This document shows positions 47,174-57,236 of a stretch of DNA of 64,000 nucleotides, piece by piece. This stretch comes from an uncultured Altererythrobacter sp. Its GTDB lineage: Bacteria > Pseudomonadota > Alphaproteobacteria > Sphingomonadales > Sphingomonadaceae. The DNA is taken from positions 38,085 through 102,084 of the forward strand of contig CAJXNC010000011.1 of NCBI GenBank assembly GCA_913056125.1, written 5' to 3'. Position numbers and translations under genes: made by a program. The notes beneath the pieces were generated by a model, which saw nothing but the letters and a program-made list of their open reading frames with translations, had not been told where the DNA came from and did not search any database. How positions within the stretch are numbered: the stretch's first letter is position 1; every line of letters starts with the position of its first letter.

Positions 47174-48061
47174 TTACCCCAGGTCCTCGACCGAGACCCA
47201 GCCCCTGGTTCCGTAATTGTCTTCGACTTCGAGCCACAACCCGTCGCGATTGCCGGTGGGAATGAGATCGGTTCCCGCACGCAGTGAACGCACTTCTTCC
47301 GCGTCGGCCGAAGCAGCGGCGCGCATGGTCGTGTCAATGGCGACGACAGCGCCCGGTTCTGCCGCAGGGGCGGGCGCCGCGCTGGGTGCGGGCGCCGCCT
47401 CGAGCGCCGCGCGCTGCGCCACCAACTGGTTGAAGGCGATGATGAAGGCCTCGGTCAGCTTGCGTCCTTCGCTGCTGTCTGCATAGCCGGTCGTATCGGC
47501 TACTCCGCGAGCCCATTCGCCGCGCGAACCCCGGAAGCTGAGAGAAGTGCTGCGGACCGATCCCGTGCCAGCGGCAAGCGGTTGGCCGTTGGCCGGGCTA
47601 ACCACGGTGAGGCCGGCGGCGACCGTGGTGCGGCGGCCGCCCAGGCCACCCAGCATGCCGAGCGCTGCCCCGCCAAAGGGAACGCTGCCGAGCAGGCCAG
47701 AGGCTGCGCCGCTGCGCAGCAGGGCCTCCGTGGCTACGCCTGTCGCCACGTTGATGCCTTGATCGACCTCTTCCTGAGTGCCTGCGATCGCGGTCACCAG
47801 GAAGTTGGCGGGCTCGCCCGAACCGGCAGCAAGCGGTGTGAAGCAACCGGACTCCGCTGCAAGGCGTGAAATCAGCATGCGCGGGCTGCCGAGGTCCCAC
47901 TGGCTCCAGCCAGCGCCCGGGCTGTCGACCAGCGCGATGGTGCCGATGCTGGAATCGCAATTCACCAGCTCGACATCGTCGTCATCGGCAGCTGCCGGTA
48001 CTGCAGAAAACGCTACCAGGCTCGCTGCCAGCAGGGCATGTTTCGAAATCTTCCTGAACAT
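47174..48061 (-). CDS. Secreted CsgG-like protein with C-terminal SH3-like domain
   Basis: A 295-residue exported protein: signal peptide ending AVPAAA (residue 24). A central domain (about 35-220) resembles CsgG/LpoB-type folds, with GTIALVDSPGAGWSQWDLGSPRMLI and a glycine-rich stretch. An Ala/Pro linker follows, then an SH3b-like domain (about 240-293) starting VVAIDTTMRAAASADAEEVRSL and ending NYGTRGWVSVEDLG, as in cell-wall-targeting modules. The CsgG likeness is pattern-based and less sure than the SH3 part. Confidence 0.75.
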   Translation of the reverse strand: MFRKISKHALLAASLVAFSAVPAAADDDDVELVNCDSSIGTIALVDSPGAGWSQWDLGSPRMLISRLAAESGCFTPLAAGSGEPANFLVTAIAGTQEEVDQGINVATGVATEALLRSGAASGLLGSVPFGGAALGMLGGLGGRRTTVAAGLTVVSPANGQPLAAGTGSVRSTSLSFRGSRGEWARGVADTTGYADSSEGRKLTEAFIIAFNQLVAQRAALEAAPAPSAAPAPAAEPGAVVAIDTTMRAAASADAEEVRSLRAGTDLIPTGNRDGLWLEVEDNYGTRGWVSVEDLG

Positions 48062-48302
48062 TGAATTCCCCCAAGGCTTGCGGCCAAGTCGACCGCTCGC
48101 AATGATTTTGGCTCTACGGAATCGGTGAAATCAATGTGGTGCCCGCGACCTAACGGTGCTTGTCATCTTCTCGCCGCTATTGTCATAACTGCTCGCCGGA
48201 ATTTTGGACTTCTATGAAAAATCCGTTACGTCATTGGGCAATTGAATTGCTTGGCGGCGCAACGGGCTGTTCGGGAATTCGGATTGGGGCCGGATCGCAT
48301 TT

Positions 48303-49211
48303 ATGGCTGACGACTTTGTACTCGAAGTGCGCTTCTACCAATTGGCAGAGCACTTGCAGCCCTATTTCACACCGCTCCACTGCTTCTGCATGGAAGGCGG
48401 GCCGGATGCCCTGCTCAGCGATCGCGTTCACCCGCAATGGGCGGCGCTGCGTTTCAGGCAAACGGGCAGGCATTCCTCTGCCGGAATCTATCCGGATTCT
48501 ACACGCGAGGTGCAGCCATTCTTTGTCACCGGCCCTACCAGTCGGGCGATCATGGCGGACATTCGGCCGGGGCGCGTCTGGGGCATCGGCATCAAGCCTG
48601 CGGGCTGGTCCCGGTATATTTCAGCGCCCGCCAACAAGCTGGCGGACCGCATCGTCGACGGAACCGCCGAAGACGGTTTCGAAGGTTTCGTGCCGATCCT
48701 CGAAGTGGTCCAGCGCGGAGGCAGCGAATCCGAGCTGGCCGAGCAGATCATCGATCACCTCCAGCGGCTCGAGCCACAGAGACCGAACTCGGAGGAGCAG
48801 GTCCTTGCTTGCCACGAGGTGTTACTGGATCCCGAAGTGTCCGATGTCGTAACTCTGGCGGAAAGGGTCGGTGTGCAAAGGCGCACGCTCGAACGATTGT
48901 GCGCACGCAATTTCGGCTTTTCGCCCAAGACGTTGCTGCGGCGCCAGCGCTTCCTGCGTAGCCTTGCCCGTTTCGTGATTGCTCCCCATCAGCACTGGAC
49001 CAAAGTGCTCGATGGCCAATATGTCGATCAGGCGCATTTCGTGCGCGACTTTCGCAGCTTCATGGGCGTCACGCCTAGCGAGTTTGCGGAAAGCCGGGCT
49101 GTCCATCTCGACCCGTCCAATTTACGGCAATTGTTCGACCATGGAGTCTTCCCGCCAAGCACGCTCTCCGACCCCTCGCTTAGCGGGGCAGTTGGCAAAA
49201 GCGGCGATTAG
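48303..49211 (+). CDS. AraC-family transcriptional regulator
   Basis: A 302-residue regulator. The C-terminal third (about residues 185-275) is an AraC HTH pair, with LAERVGVQRRTLERLCARNFGFSPKTLLRRQRFLRSL and QAHFVRDFRSFMGVTPSEF. The N-terminal part resembles a ligand-sensing domain of unknown ligand. The target cannot be told; the divergent CsgG/SH3 gene is a candidate. It lies upstream of pheS with no shared transcription evident. Confidence 0.9.
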   Translation: MADDFVLEVRFYQLAEHLQPYFTPLHCFCMEGGPDALLSDRVHPQWAALRFRQTGRHSSAGIYPDSTREVQPFFVTGPTSRAIMADIRPGRVWGIGIKPAGWSRYISAPANKLADRIVDGTAEDGFEGFVPILEVVQRGGSESELAEQIIDHLQRLEPQRPNSEEQVLACHEVLLDPEVSDVVTLAERVGVQRRTLERLCARNFGFSPKTLLRRQRFLRSLARFVIAPHQHWTKVLDGQYVDQAHFVRDFRSFMGVTPSEFAESRAVHLDPSNLRQLFDHGVFPPSTLSDPSLSGAVGKSGD

Positions 49212-49274
49212 GGCTTGGGTGCGGGCAAAGGGGCGGCTAACAGGCGCGCCAATGCCTGAACAACAGTCGATACG

Positions 49275-50375
49275 ATGAGCGAACTCGAAACCATCCAGAG
49301 CGATGCCGAAAGCCGCATCGCCGCCGCCGCCGACCTCAATGCGCTAGAGGCGCTGAGGGTCGAATTCCTCGGCAAGCAGGGCAGCGTGTCCGGCCTGCTC
49401 AAGACGCTGGGGAAAATGAATCCCGAGGAGCGGCAGGAGAAGGCACCGGCGATCCAGGCGCTGCGCCAGGCGGTTGCCGATGCGCTGGCGGCGAAGAAGG
49501 ACGTGCTCGAAGCGGCAGAGCTCGAAGCGCGCCTTGCCACGGAGACTCTCGACTTGACGCTGCCGGCACCGGAAGGTGCGCGTGGCACGGTCCACCCGGT
49601 CAGCCAGGTGATGGACGAGCTGGCGGAGATATTCGCCGATCTCGGTTTCGCGGTTGCCACGGGTCCGGAGATCGAGGACGACTGGTACAATTTCACCGCG
49701 CTCAACATGCCTGAAAGCCATCCGGCGCGGGCCATGCACGATACTTTCTATTTCCCCGACACGGCGCCCAAGGGCGGCCGCATGCTGCTGCGCACACATA
49801 CCTCGCCTGTGCAGGTGCGCACCATGATGGCTGAAGGTGCGCCGGTACGCATCATCGCCCCGGGCCGCGTCTATCGCAGCGACAGCGATGCCACGCATAC
49901 GCCCATGTTCCACCAGATCGAAGGGCTGGTGATCGACCGCGATATCCATCTCGGCCATCTCAAATGGACGCTGGAGACCTTCCTCAAGGCCTTCTTCGAG
50001 ACAGACGATATCGTGCTGCGCCTGCGCCCGTCCTACTTCCCCTTCACCGAGCCTTCGGTAGAGGTCGATGTCGGCTTCGCCATTGTGAAGGGCAAGCGCG
50101 TGCTCGGCGGTTCGGGCGATGCGCCGGGCCATGGCTGGATGGAGTTGCTCGGTTCCGGAATGGTCAATCGCCGCGTGATCGAAATGTCGGGGCTCGACCC
50201 CGATGAATGGCAGGGCTTTGCCTTCGGCGTGGGCGTCGATCGCCTTGCCATGCTCAAATACGGAATGGATGATCTGCGCGCCTTCTTCGACGGCGATGTC
50301 CGCTGGCTGCAGCATTACGGCTTCTCCGCATACGACCAGCCGACGCTTTCGGGCGGAGTGGGAGCACGCGCATGA
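49275..50375 (+). CDS. pheS: Phenylalanyl-tRNA synthetase alpha subunit
   Basis: A 366-residue class II synthetase subunit. The N-terminal coiled coil (about 1-95) is followed by the catalytic core with [28 protein letters not shown] (motif 2 region), [20 protein letters not shown] and the class II motif 3 [13 protein letters not shown]. Overlaps pheT by 4 bases. Confidence 0.98.
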   Translation: MSELETIQSDAESRIAAAADLNALEALRVEFLGKQGSVSGLLKTLGKMNPEERQEKAPAIQALRQAVADALAAKKDVLEAAELEARLATETLDLTLPAPEGARGTVHPVSQVMDELAEIFADLGFAVATGPEIEDDWYNFTALNMPESHPARAMHDTFYFPDTAPKGGRMLLRTHTSPVQVRTMMAEGAPVRIIAPGRVYRSDSDATHTPMFHQIEGLVIDRDIHLGHLKWTLETFLKAFFETDDIVLRLRPSYFPFTEPSVEVDVGFAIVKGKRVLGGSGDAPGHGWMELLGSGMVNRRVIEMSGLDPDEWQGFAFGVGVDRLAMLKYGMDDLRAFFDGDVRWLQHYGFSAYDQPTLSGGVGARA

Positions 50376-52768
50376 AGTTCTCGCTCGAATGGCTGAAATA
50401 CTTCCTTGAGACCGAAGCCACGGTCGAGGAGATCTCCGAGAAGCTCAACGCGATCGGCATCGAGGTCGAGGATATCGAGGATCCGGCCGAGAAGCTGGAA
50501 GGCTTCTTCGTCGCCGAAGTGCTGACTGCCGCGCCGCATCCCAATGCCGACAAGCTGCAGGTACTCACCGTTGACACGGGTAAGGGCGATCCGCTGCAAG
50601 TGGTCTGCGGCGCGCCCAATGCGCGTGCCGGCATGAAGGGTGTGCTCGGCACTGCCGGTGCGGAGGTCCCCGCCAACGGCATGAAGTTGCGCAAGTCCGA
50701 GATCCGTGGCGTTGAGAGCAATGGCATGATGTGCTCGACGCGCGAGCTCGAGCTGGGCGACGATCACGAGGGCATTATCGAGCTGCCGGGCGATGCGCCG
50801 GTGGGCGAGGCCTTTGCGCTCTATAATGGAGCTTCGCCGGTCTTCGATGTGGCGATCACGCCCAACCGCCCCGATTGCATGGGCGTTTACGGTATTGCGC
50901 GCGACCTTGCCGCCGCCGGCCTGGGCGCGCTGAAGCCGTTGCGCGAGCATGTGATCGAGGAGGGTTTTGCCTGCCCGGTCGAGATCCGCACCGACGATCC
51001 CGAAGGCTGTCCGGCATTCTATGGCCGCGTGGTGCGCGGGGTTAGCAATGGCGCATCGCCCGAATGGATGCAGCAACGCCTGATCGCGGCGGGCCAGCGC
51101 CCGATTTCCGCGCTGGTCGACATCACCAATTACATGATGCTCGCCTTCGGGCGCCCGGCGCATGTCTACGACCTCGCCAAGCTGTCCGGACCCGTGGTTG
51201 CGCGCCGCGCCAAGGCTGGCGAGCAGGTCCTCGCGCTGAACGAGAAGACCTATACGCTAGACGAAAGCATGACGGTCATCGCCGACGACAATGGCGTGCA
51301 TGACATTGCCGGCATCATGGGCGGGGAGCATAGCTCGGTGCAGCCGGGGACGACCGACGTCCTGCTCGAAATCGCCTATTTCAATCCCGAAAGCATCGGC
51401 GTCACGGGCCGTAAGCTCGGTATCGCAACGGATGCACGCACCCGTTTCGAGCGCGGCGTCGACCCGGCCTGGCTCGACGAGGGGCTCGACGGGCTGACCG
51501 CGCTGATCCAGCGGATCTGCGGCGGCGAAGCCTCCGAAATAGCGCGCGCCGGAAAGGCACCTAGCGAAGCCAAGAAGGTGCAGTACGCCCCCGAACTCAC
51601 CCAGAAGCTAGGTGGAGTGTCGGTCGACGAGGCCGAACAGCGCCGCATTCTTGCAGCGCTCGATTTCGCCGTTTCCGATGACTGGATGGTCACCGTTCCG
51701 CTGCGCCGCCACGATGTCGAAGGTGCGGCCGATATCGTCGAGGAAGTGGTGCGCATCCACGGGCTCGACCATGTCGAGAGCGTGGCGCTCACCGGCAATG
51801 TCGGCGTGGCGTCGCCCACCGCGACGCCGGCCCAGGTTCTCGAACGCCGCTTGCGCCGTGCCGCAGCCGGGCGGGGCCTCAACGAGGCGGTCACCTGGTC
51901 CTTCCTCCCGCCAGCCGAGGCAGAGCATTTCGCGCCCGAAGGCAATGGCGGACTATGGGTGCTCGACAATCCGATCAGCGAGGACATGAAGGCCATGCGC
52001 CCCTCGCTCATTCCCGGCCTGCTCTCGGCCGCCAAGCGCAATCTCGATCGCGGAGCCTCGAGCCTGCGCCTGTTCGAGATCGGCCGCCGCTATCTGCGCG
52101 GTGATGGCGGCACCAGCGATGAGCGGCAGGCGCTTGGTGTGGTGCTGGCGGGCGAGAAGGTTTCGCGTGGCTGGGCATCCGGCAAGGCAACGGGTTTCGA
52201 CGCTTTCGATGCAAAGGCAGAGGCGCTTGCCCTGCTGGAAGAGGCAGGCGCACCCGTCGCCAATCTTATGGTCATGGGCGAGGCAGGTGAGCAATTCCAC
52301 CCCGGCCAGTCGGGCACATTGCGGCTCGGCCCCAAGAACGTGCTGGCGCGTTTCGGCGCCCTGCATCCGCGCACGCTGCAAGCCTTCGATGTCGATGGCC
52401 CGGTAGTCGCGGTCGAGATCTACCTCGATGCGATCCCGGCAAAGAAGGGCAAGGATGTTTTTGCGCGTCCGCACTACGCCCCGCCGGCACTCCAATCGGT
52501 GATGCGCGACTTCGCCTTCCTCGTCCCCAAGGGATTGCCAGCGGGTGACCTGCTGCGTGCAATCAGGGGGGCGGACAAAGCCAATATCGTTGATGCCCGC
52601 ATCTTCGACCTGTTCGAAGGCCAGGGCGTGCCCGAAGGTCAGAAGTCCATCGCCGTGGAGGTGACGCTCCAGCCGGGCGAGGCGAGCTACAAGGATGCCG
52701 ACCTCAAGGCCATTTCCGACAAGGTGGTGGCAGCGGCCGCCAAGCTGGAGGCGCAGCTGCGCGGGTGA
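50372..52768 (+). CDS. pheT: Phenylalanyl-tRNA synthetase beta subunit
   Basis: A 798-residue subunit: tRNA-binding domain (about residues 39-150, with [15 protein letters not shown]), the B3/B4 editing region (about 215-390), the B5 domain (about 400-480), catalytic-like B6/B7 (about 490-690), and a C-terminal ferredoxin-fold anticodon-binding domain (about 705-797). Overlaps the following gene by 4 bases. Confidence 0.98.
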   Translation: MKFSLEWLKYFLETEATVEEISEKLNAIGIEVEDIEDPAEKLEGFFVAEVLTAAPHPNADKLQVLTVDTGKGDPLQVVCGAPNARAGMKGVLGTAGAEVPANGMKLRKSEIRGVESNGMMCSTRELELGDDHEGIIELPGDAPVGEAFALYNGASPVFDVAITPNRPDCMGVYGIARDLAAAGLGALKPLREHVIEEGFACPVEIRTDDPEGCPAFYGRVVRGVSNGASPEWMQQRLIAAGQRPISALVDITNYMMLAFGRPAHVYDLAKLSGPVVARRAKAGEQVLALNEKTYTLDESMTVIADDNGVHDIAGIMGGEHSSVQPGTTDVLLEIAYFNPESIGVTGRKLGIATDARTRFERGVDPAWLDEGLDGLTALIQRICGGEASEIARAGKAPSEAKKVQYAPELTQKLGGVSVDEAEQRRILAALDFAVSDDWMVTVPLRRHDVEGAADIVEEVVRIHGLDHVESVALTGNVGVASPTATPAQVLERRLRRAAAGRGLNEAVTWSFLPPAEAEHFAPEGNGGLWVLDNPISEDMKAMRPSLIPGLLSAAKRNLDRGASSLRLFEIGRRYLRGDGGTSDERQALGVVLAGEKVSRGWASGKATGFDAFDAKAEALALLEEAGAPVANLMVMGEAGEQFHPGQSGTLRLGPKNVLARFGALHPRTLQAFDVDGPVVAVEIYLDAIPAKKGKDVFARPHYAPPALQSVMRDFAFLVPKGLPAGDLLRAIRGADKANIVDARIFDLFEGQGVPEGQKSIAVEVTLQPGEASYKDADLKAISDKVVAAAAKLEAQLRG

Positions 52769-53640
52769 GCGAAGCCGTCTCCATCTCCAGCGAGGGGCTG
52801 ACGGCGCGCATCGATCCTTTCGGGGCAGAGCTGCAATCGCTGATCGATTCCGACGGCCGCGAATACATGAGCGATGCCGATCCGGCCTACTGGACCGGAC
52901 GGGCACCTCTGCTTTTTCCGATTGTCGGAGGGCTGCGGCGCGACACCTATCACTTCGATGGCTTCACCTATCACTTGCCGCGTCACGGCTTTGCCCGCCG
53001 CAGCACGTTCGAGCTGGTGGAGCATGAGCGCGAGCTGGCTATCTTTCGCCTGACCGACAGCGAGGAAACGCGCGAAGTCTTTCCCTTTCCCTTCGCGCTG
53101 CACATGGAATTTGCCCTTTCAGGTTCGACGCTTTCGATGACGGCAAGCGTGGTCAATCCGGGTGAGGACGAGCTGCATTTCAGCTTCGGCTACCATCCTG
53201 CCTTTGCCTGGCCCTTGCCCGGTGGCGGCGAAAAGCTGGCGCATGAGCTGGTCTTTGAAGCGCTTGAGCCGGCTCCGATCCGCAGGCTCGATGAGAAGGG
53301 CCTGATTGCCTTCAGCGAGGATAGCCCGGTCAAGGGCGGGCAGATGGCGCTGCGCCACGAAGACTATGAAGCCGATGCGATGATCTGGGACGAGCTTGCC
53401 AGCCGCAGGCTTAGCTACCGTTCGCCGGACGGTCCCTCGCTGGACATCGCTTTCCCGGAAATGCCCTACCTGGGCATCTGGCAGAAGCCGGGCGCCAATT
53501 TCATCTGCATTGAGCCATGGGCAGGACATGCCGATCCGGCGGACTTCGATGGCGATTTCCGCGACAAGCCGGGCGTGATGCCGCTGCAGCCGGGCGCAGA
53601 ACGCAGCTTCCGCATGGACGTGACCGTCCGCCCCCGCTAG
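52765..53640 (+). CDS. Aldose 1-epimerase-family protein
   Basis: A 291-residue galactose-mutarotase-fold protein. GRAPLLFPIVGGLRRDTYHFDG and LPRHGFARRSTFELVE near the N-terminus hold the first His region; FGYHPAFAWPLPG the second; the C-terminal EPWAGHADPADFDG gives further active-site residues. The substrate sugar is unknown. It is coupled to pheT. Confidence 0.88.
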   Translation: MSEAVSISSEGLTARIDPFGAELQSLIDSDGREYMSDADPAYWTGRAPLLFPIVGGLRRDTYHFDGFTYHLPRHGFARRSTFELVEHERELAIFRLTDSEETREVFPFPFALHMEFALSGSTLSMTASVVNPGEDELHFSFGYHPAFAWPLPGGGEKLAHELVFEALEPAPIRRLDEKGLIAFSEDSPVKGGQMALRHEDYEADAMIWDELASRRLSYRSPDGPSLDIAFPEMPYLGIWQKPGANFICIEPWAGHADPADFDGDFRDKPGVMPLQPGAERSFRMDVTVRPR

Positions 53641-53652
53641 GGGCGCAACCCC

Positions 53653-55224
53653 ATGACCGAAGCCAATTCCAATCGCCGTACCTTTGCCATTATCTCGCAT
53701 CCCGACGCAGGTAAGACCACGCTGACCGAAAAGCTCCTGCTGCAAGGCGGTGCGATCCATCTTGCCGGCGAGGTCAAGGCACGCGGCGCGGCGCGGCGTG
53801 CGCGCTCGGACTGGATGAAGATCGAGCAGCAGCGCGGAATCTCGGTCACTTCGAGCGTGATGACTTTCGAGAAGGACGGCATCACCTTCAACCTCCTCGA
53901 TACGCCGGGCCACGAAGACTTCTCCGAAGATACCTATCGCACGCTGACTGCGGTGGACTCGGCGATCATGGTGCTCGATGCCGCCGCCGGTATCGAGCCG
54001 CAGACGCTGAAGCTGTTCGAAGTCTGCCGCCTGCGTTCGGTGCCGATCATCACGCTGATCAACAAGATCGACCGCGAAGGCCGCGATCCCTTCGAGCTCC
54101 TCGACGAGATCGCCGACAAGCTCGCGCTCGACGTTTCGCCGATGAGCTGGCCTGTCGGCATGGGCGGCCTTTTCGAAGGCGTGTTCGATTTCGAGACCGG
54201 CGAGCTGCACCTGCCCGAAGGCGATGGGAAGGAATTCCGCGGGAAGACGGTCCAGACGAGTGGCGCGGAAGATCCGCTGCTGGCCGAGTATCTCACTGCG
54301 GATGGCGTCGCGCGCGTTGCTGAAGAGGGCCTGTTGGGCCGCGAGGGCTATGCCCCTTTCGATTTCGAAGCCTATCGCGCGGGCGACCTCACCCCGGTCT
54401 ATTTCGGCTCTGCCCTCAAGAATTTCGGCGTCGAGCAGATTGTCGATGCCATTGCCAAATACGCGCCGACGCCGCGCCCGCAGCCCAGCGAACAGGGTGA
54501 GATCAGCCCCGACCTCGACGAGGTGACCGGCTTCATCTTCAAGGTGCAGGCGAACATGGACCCCAACCACCGCGACCGCATCGCCTTCATGCGGCAGGTC
54601 TCGGGCACGTTCAAACGCGGCATGAAGCTGACCCCTTCGGGACTTGGCAAACCGATCGCGATCCATTCGCCGATCCTGTTCTTCGCGCAGGACCGCGAGA
54701 TCGCCGACACCGCCGAGGCGGGCGACATTATCGGCATTCCCAATCACGGCACTTTGCGCGTGGGCGATACGCTTTCCGAGAAGAATGTGATCCGCTTCAC
54801 CGGCCTGCCCAATTTCGCGCCGGAGATCCTGCGCCGCATCCAGCTAAAGGATCCCACCAAGACCAAGCAGCTCCGCAAGGCGCTTGACGACCTGTCCGAA
54901 GAGGGCGTGATCCAGGTGTTCTATCCGGAGATCGGCGCGCAATGGATCATCGGCGTTGTCGGCCAGTTGCAGCTCGAAGTGCTGATTTCGCGTCTCGAGG
55001 CGGAATACAAGGTCGAGGCCGGGTTAGAGCCTTCGCCCTTTTCTACCGCCCGCTGGCTCAAGGGCAGCGATGCGGCCCTCAAGAGTTTCGAGGAGTTCAA
55101 CCGCGCCAATCTGGCGAAGGATCGCGACGGCGACTTGGTCTTCATGGCCAAGAGCCCGTGGGACGTGAACTACCAGCAGGAAAAGAACCCCGACCTCACC
55201 TTCTCGGCCACGAAAGAACGGTGA
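53653..55224 (+). CDS. prfC: Peptide chain release factor 3
   Basis: A 523-residue translational GTPase that recycles RF1/RF2 from the ribosome. The P-loop is SHPDAGKTTLTEK (residues 15-27), the switch II box DTPGHEDFSEDTYR, and the G4 motif NKIDREGRDP. The rest covers domains II and III. Length is normal for RF3. Confidence 0.97.
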   Translation: MTEANSNRRTFAIISHPDAGKTTLTEKLLLQGGAIHLAGEVKARGAARRARSDWMKIEQQRGISVTSSVMTFEKDGITFNLLDTPGHEDFSEDTYRTLTAVDSAIMVLDAAAGIEPQTLKLFEVCRLRSVPIITLINKIDREGRDPFELLDEIADKLALDVSPMSWPVGMGGLFEGVFDFETGELHLPEGDGKEFRGKTVQTSGAEDPLLAEYLTADGVARVAEEGLLGREGYAPFDFEAYRAGDLTPVYFGSALKNFGVEQIVDAIAKYAPTPRPQPSEQGEISPDLDEVTGFIFKVQANMDPNHRDRIAFMRQVSGTFKRGMKLTPSGLGKPIAIHSPILFFAQDREIADTAEAGDIIGIPNHGTLRVGDTLSEKNVIRFTGLPNFAPEILRRIQLKDPTKTKQLRKALDDLSEEGVIQVFYPEIGAQWIIGVVGQLQLEVLISRLEAEYKVEAGLEPSPFSTARWLKGSDAALKSFEEFNRANLAKDRDGDLVFMAKSPWDVNYQQEKNPDLTFSATKER

Positions 55225-55255
55225 CGCTGGCGGCCTGCGCGGCTAGGATTGCGCC

Positions 55256-55846
55256 ATGGCCGAATTTTTCGATGCATTGACCGAAAGGCACGTGGCGATG
55301 ATCGCCGCGCAGTCGGTATTCTTTGTCGCGACCGCGGCAGAAGACGCACGGATCAATCTTTCGCCCAAGGGCTATGATGCCTTTCGCGTGCTCTCTCCCA
55401 CGCGGGTTGCCTATCTCGACCTTGGCGGCTCGGGTAACGAGACCAATGCCCACCTGCTGGCGGACGATGAGGGCCACGGGGGCCGGATCACGCTGATGTT
55501 CTGCAATTTCCAGCAGCCTGCCCAGATTTTGCGCATTTACGGGCGCGGCAGGCCGGTCCTGCCATGGGAGAGGGACTGGGACGAATTGGCCGCGCATTTC
55601 ACGCTCCTGCCCGGAACACGGCAGATCTTCGACATCGCGGTCGAAAGCGTGCAGACTTCCTGCGGCTATGGCGTACCCCTGATGAGCCTCGAGAAGGAGC
55701 GGCTCACGCTCGTCAAGCATCATGCCCAGTCCGATCCGGTCGAATGGGCGGGCAAGTACAAACGTCGCCGCGAAAGCATTGACGGCCTGCCGGCACGGCC
55801 GACCGATCGCTACATTGCAGGGGTAATGCCCGATAGCGGGGAATGA
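55256..55846 (+). CDS. Pyridoxamine 5'-phosphate oxidase-family protein
   Basis: A 196-residue flavin-binding split-barrel protein. FFVATAAEDARINLSPKGYDAFRVLSP and YLDLGGSGNETNAHL correspond to the FMN-binding part. It is not the biosynthetic PdxH, being shorter and lacking its C-terminal signature; substrate unknown. Overlaps the next gene by 4 bases (ATGA). Confidence 0.85.
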   Translation: MAEFFDALTERHVAMIAAQSVFFVATAAEDARINLSPKGYDAFRVLSPTRVAYLDLGGSGNETNAHLLADDEGHGGRITLMFCNFQQPAQILRIYGRGRPVLPWERDWDELAAHFTLLPGTRQIFDIAVESVQTSCGYGVPLMSLEKERLTLVKHHAQSDPVEWAGKYKRRRESIDGLPARPTDRYIAGVMPDSGE

Positions 55847-56538
55847 TGCGGCTCAAGCTGGCCAGCTACAACATCCACAAGGCGGTAGGGGTGGACGGCA
55901 AGCGCGATGCCGACAGGATCCTTCGCGTGCTGCATGAAGTGGATGCCGATGTCGTTGCCTTGCAGGAAGCGGACCGGCGCTTCGGCTCGCGCGCCTCGGT
56001 CCTGCCGCGCAGCCTGCTGGACGAGGCGCATTGGCAGGTCGTGCCGGTGGCCCGCCGTCCGGCCAGCATGGGCTGGCACGGCAATGCCATATTGGCGCGG
56101 CGCGGTATCGACATCGTGGACGCTGCGCCGATCCATCTGCCCTCGCTCGAACCGCGCGGGGCAGTCCATGCGCGCCTCTCCCTCGACGGGCGCAGTTTCG
56201 ATGTGGTCGGAACCCATCTGGACCTGTCGGGCCTGTTGCGGCGCAAGCAGATAGAAATGGTCTGCAAGACGCTGGCGCTGGGCGACGAGCCGAGCGTGAT
56301 CCTGGGGGACCTGAACGAGTGGTCGCCTGCCGGCGGGGCGCTGCGCGCCTTCGGGGAAATGTGGAACGTGTTGGCACCGGGAAAGAGCTTTCCCGCCGGC
56401 CGGCCGCTCGCCCCGCTCGACCGGATCGTGCACTCGCCGCACTGGGTTTGCCGGGAGGTTGAGGTCCATCACAGCGCGCTGGCCTCGGGTGCATCGGATC
56501 ACCTTCCGGTCGTCGCCCAGCTGGAGCTTGTCGGCTGA
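55843..56538 (+). CDS. Endonuclease/exonuclease/phosphatase-family protein
   Basis: A 231-residue EEP-fold phosphodiesterase/phosphatase. Metal and catalytic residues are visible in LASYNIHKAV, VVALQEADRRFG, ILGDLNEW and the terminal SDHLPVVAQLEL. The substrate may be DNA, lipid or phosphate ester. The start may be ATG 55843 or 55846. The gene is intact; the transposon lies 27 bases downstream of its stop. Confidence 0.88.
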   Translation: MMRLKLASYNIHKAVGVDGKRDADRILRVLHEVDADVVALQEADRRFGSRASVLPRSLLDEAHWQVVPVARRPASMGWHGNAILARRGIDIVDAAPIHLPSLEPRGAVHARLSLDGRSFDVVGTHLDLSGLLRRKQIEMVCKTLALGDEPSVILGDLNEWSPAGGALRAFGEMWNVLAPGKSFPAGRPLAPLDRIVHSPHWVCREVEVHHSALASGASDHLPVVAQLELVG

Positions 56539-56558
56539 GCACGAAGGCGCTTCTGCCC

Positions 56559-56565
56559 AAAAAAT
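56559..56565. repeat. Target-site duplication, left
   Basis: AAAAAAT directly before the left terminal repeat, repeated exactly at 59134-59140. Together with flanking TGCCC and the first bases of the terminal repeat it forms a palindrome. Confidence 0.7.
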
Positions 56566-56589
56566 GGGCATTATATACATGACAAAGCA
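56566..56589. repeat. Left terminal inverted repeat of the transposon
   Basis: GGGCATTATATACATGACAA and four further bases (AGCA) pair in inverse orientation with 59109-59133. They differ by one inserted A and one substitution (A versus T before TGACA). Confidence 0.88.
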
Positions 56590-56749
56590 ACGAATCGAAG
56601 AGATTGAGATTACGCCCGCTATGATCGAGGCGGGGCAGAACCGCCTTTATGATTTTTGGCCCGACGCTCCCCAATACCTTCTCGGCGACGAGCAACCGCT
56701 CCGTGAAATCTTTCTGGCCATGGCTCGCCTTTCACCAGCGCGCCGGTGA
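56579..56749 (+). CDS. Small protein, 56 aa, starting in the left terminal repeat
   Basis: The ORF begins with an ATG at 56579, inside the left inverted repeat, and encodes 56 residues with ITPAMIEAGQNRL and LREIFLAMARLSP, a helical pattern I have seen in short alphaproteobacterial proteins of unknown role. Its 3' half overlaps the antisense HEPN-motif gene by about 130 bases. No clear RBS is visible, so translation is uncertain. Confidence 0.5.
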   Translation: MTKQRIEEIEITPAMIEAGQNRLYDFWPDAPQYLLGDEQPLREIFLAMARLSPARR

Positions 56750-57236
56750 ACGCGGAAAGGCATTCGGTCGCGTGCTGGAAATCGTGGGCAAGTTGGGACA
56801 CTTCTGCTGCATCCATTGGCTCCCTTCGATCAAGTTGCACGAAAGTCTGGAACTGAGTTGGCCCCACCTTTGGCGTAACATCCGCCCAGTCGATGGTATC
56901 GGGGTCTCCGGCACCATGTGCGACCATTCCAGCGTGGACAATGAAGTTTCTGTCTCCTGAGAGTTCTCGAACATATTCGACGAGAGTGTTCCAGTGTTTC
57001 AGGGCAGGTGTCTTCTCAATCTTCAGCTTCACAGCGGAGTTGGTGAAATCGAGAATTAGGCTGAAGGTCTTAAAGTTGGATAGCAAGTGCGCCGTCGTCT
57101 TCATGTTTGACCCAAGAGCGACGGAGCACAGGCGGACTATGTTTCCCTCCAGGTTCACCCAGAACGTGACTGCCGCACCGATTTCAATGGCCAGCGCAAT
57201 TTGTTTCTCACGGTAGAGGTGGTAGTTCTTAAACAT
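56619..57236 (-). CDS. HEPN-motif cargo protein of unknown function
   Basis: A 205-residue soluble protein from ATG 57236 (a GTG at 57245 is possible). Its mid-part LSGDRNFIVHAGMV contains R96-x4-H101, the residue pattern of HEPN ribonucleases such as toxins and Abi proteins. The N-terminal half is helical; the last 25 residues are basic and overlap an antisense ORF. No family is recognised with certainty. It lies in the transposon and shares its start region, head to head, with a 47-residue ORF. Confidence 0.6.
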   Translation of the reverse strand: MFKNYHLYREKQIALAIEIGAAVTFWVNLEGNIVRLCSVALGSNMKTTAHLLSNFKTFSLILDFTNSAVKLKIEKTPALKHWNTLVEYVRELSGDRNFIVHAGMVAHGAGDPDTIDWADVTPKVGPTQFQTFVQLDRREPMDAAEVSQLAHDFQHATECLSAFTGALVKGEPWPERFHGAVARRREGIGERRAKNHKGGSAPPRS

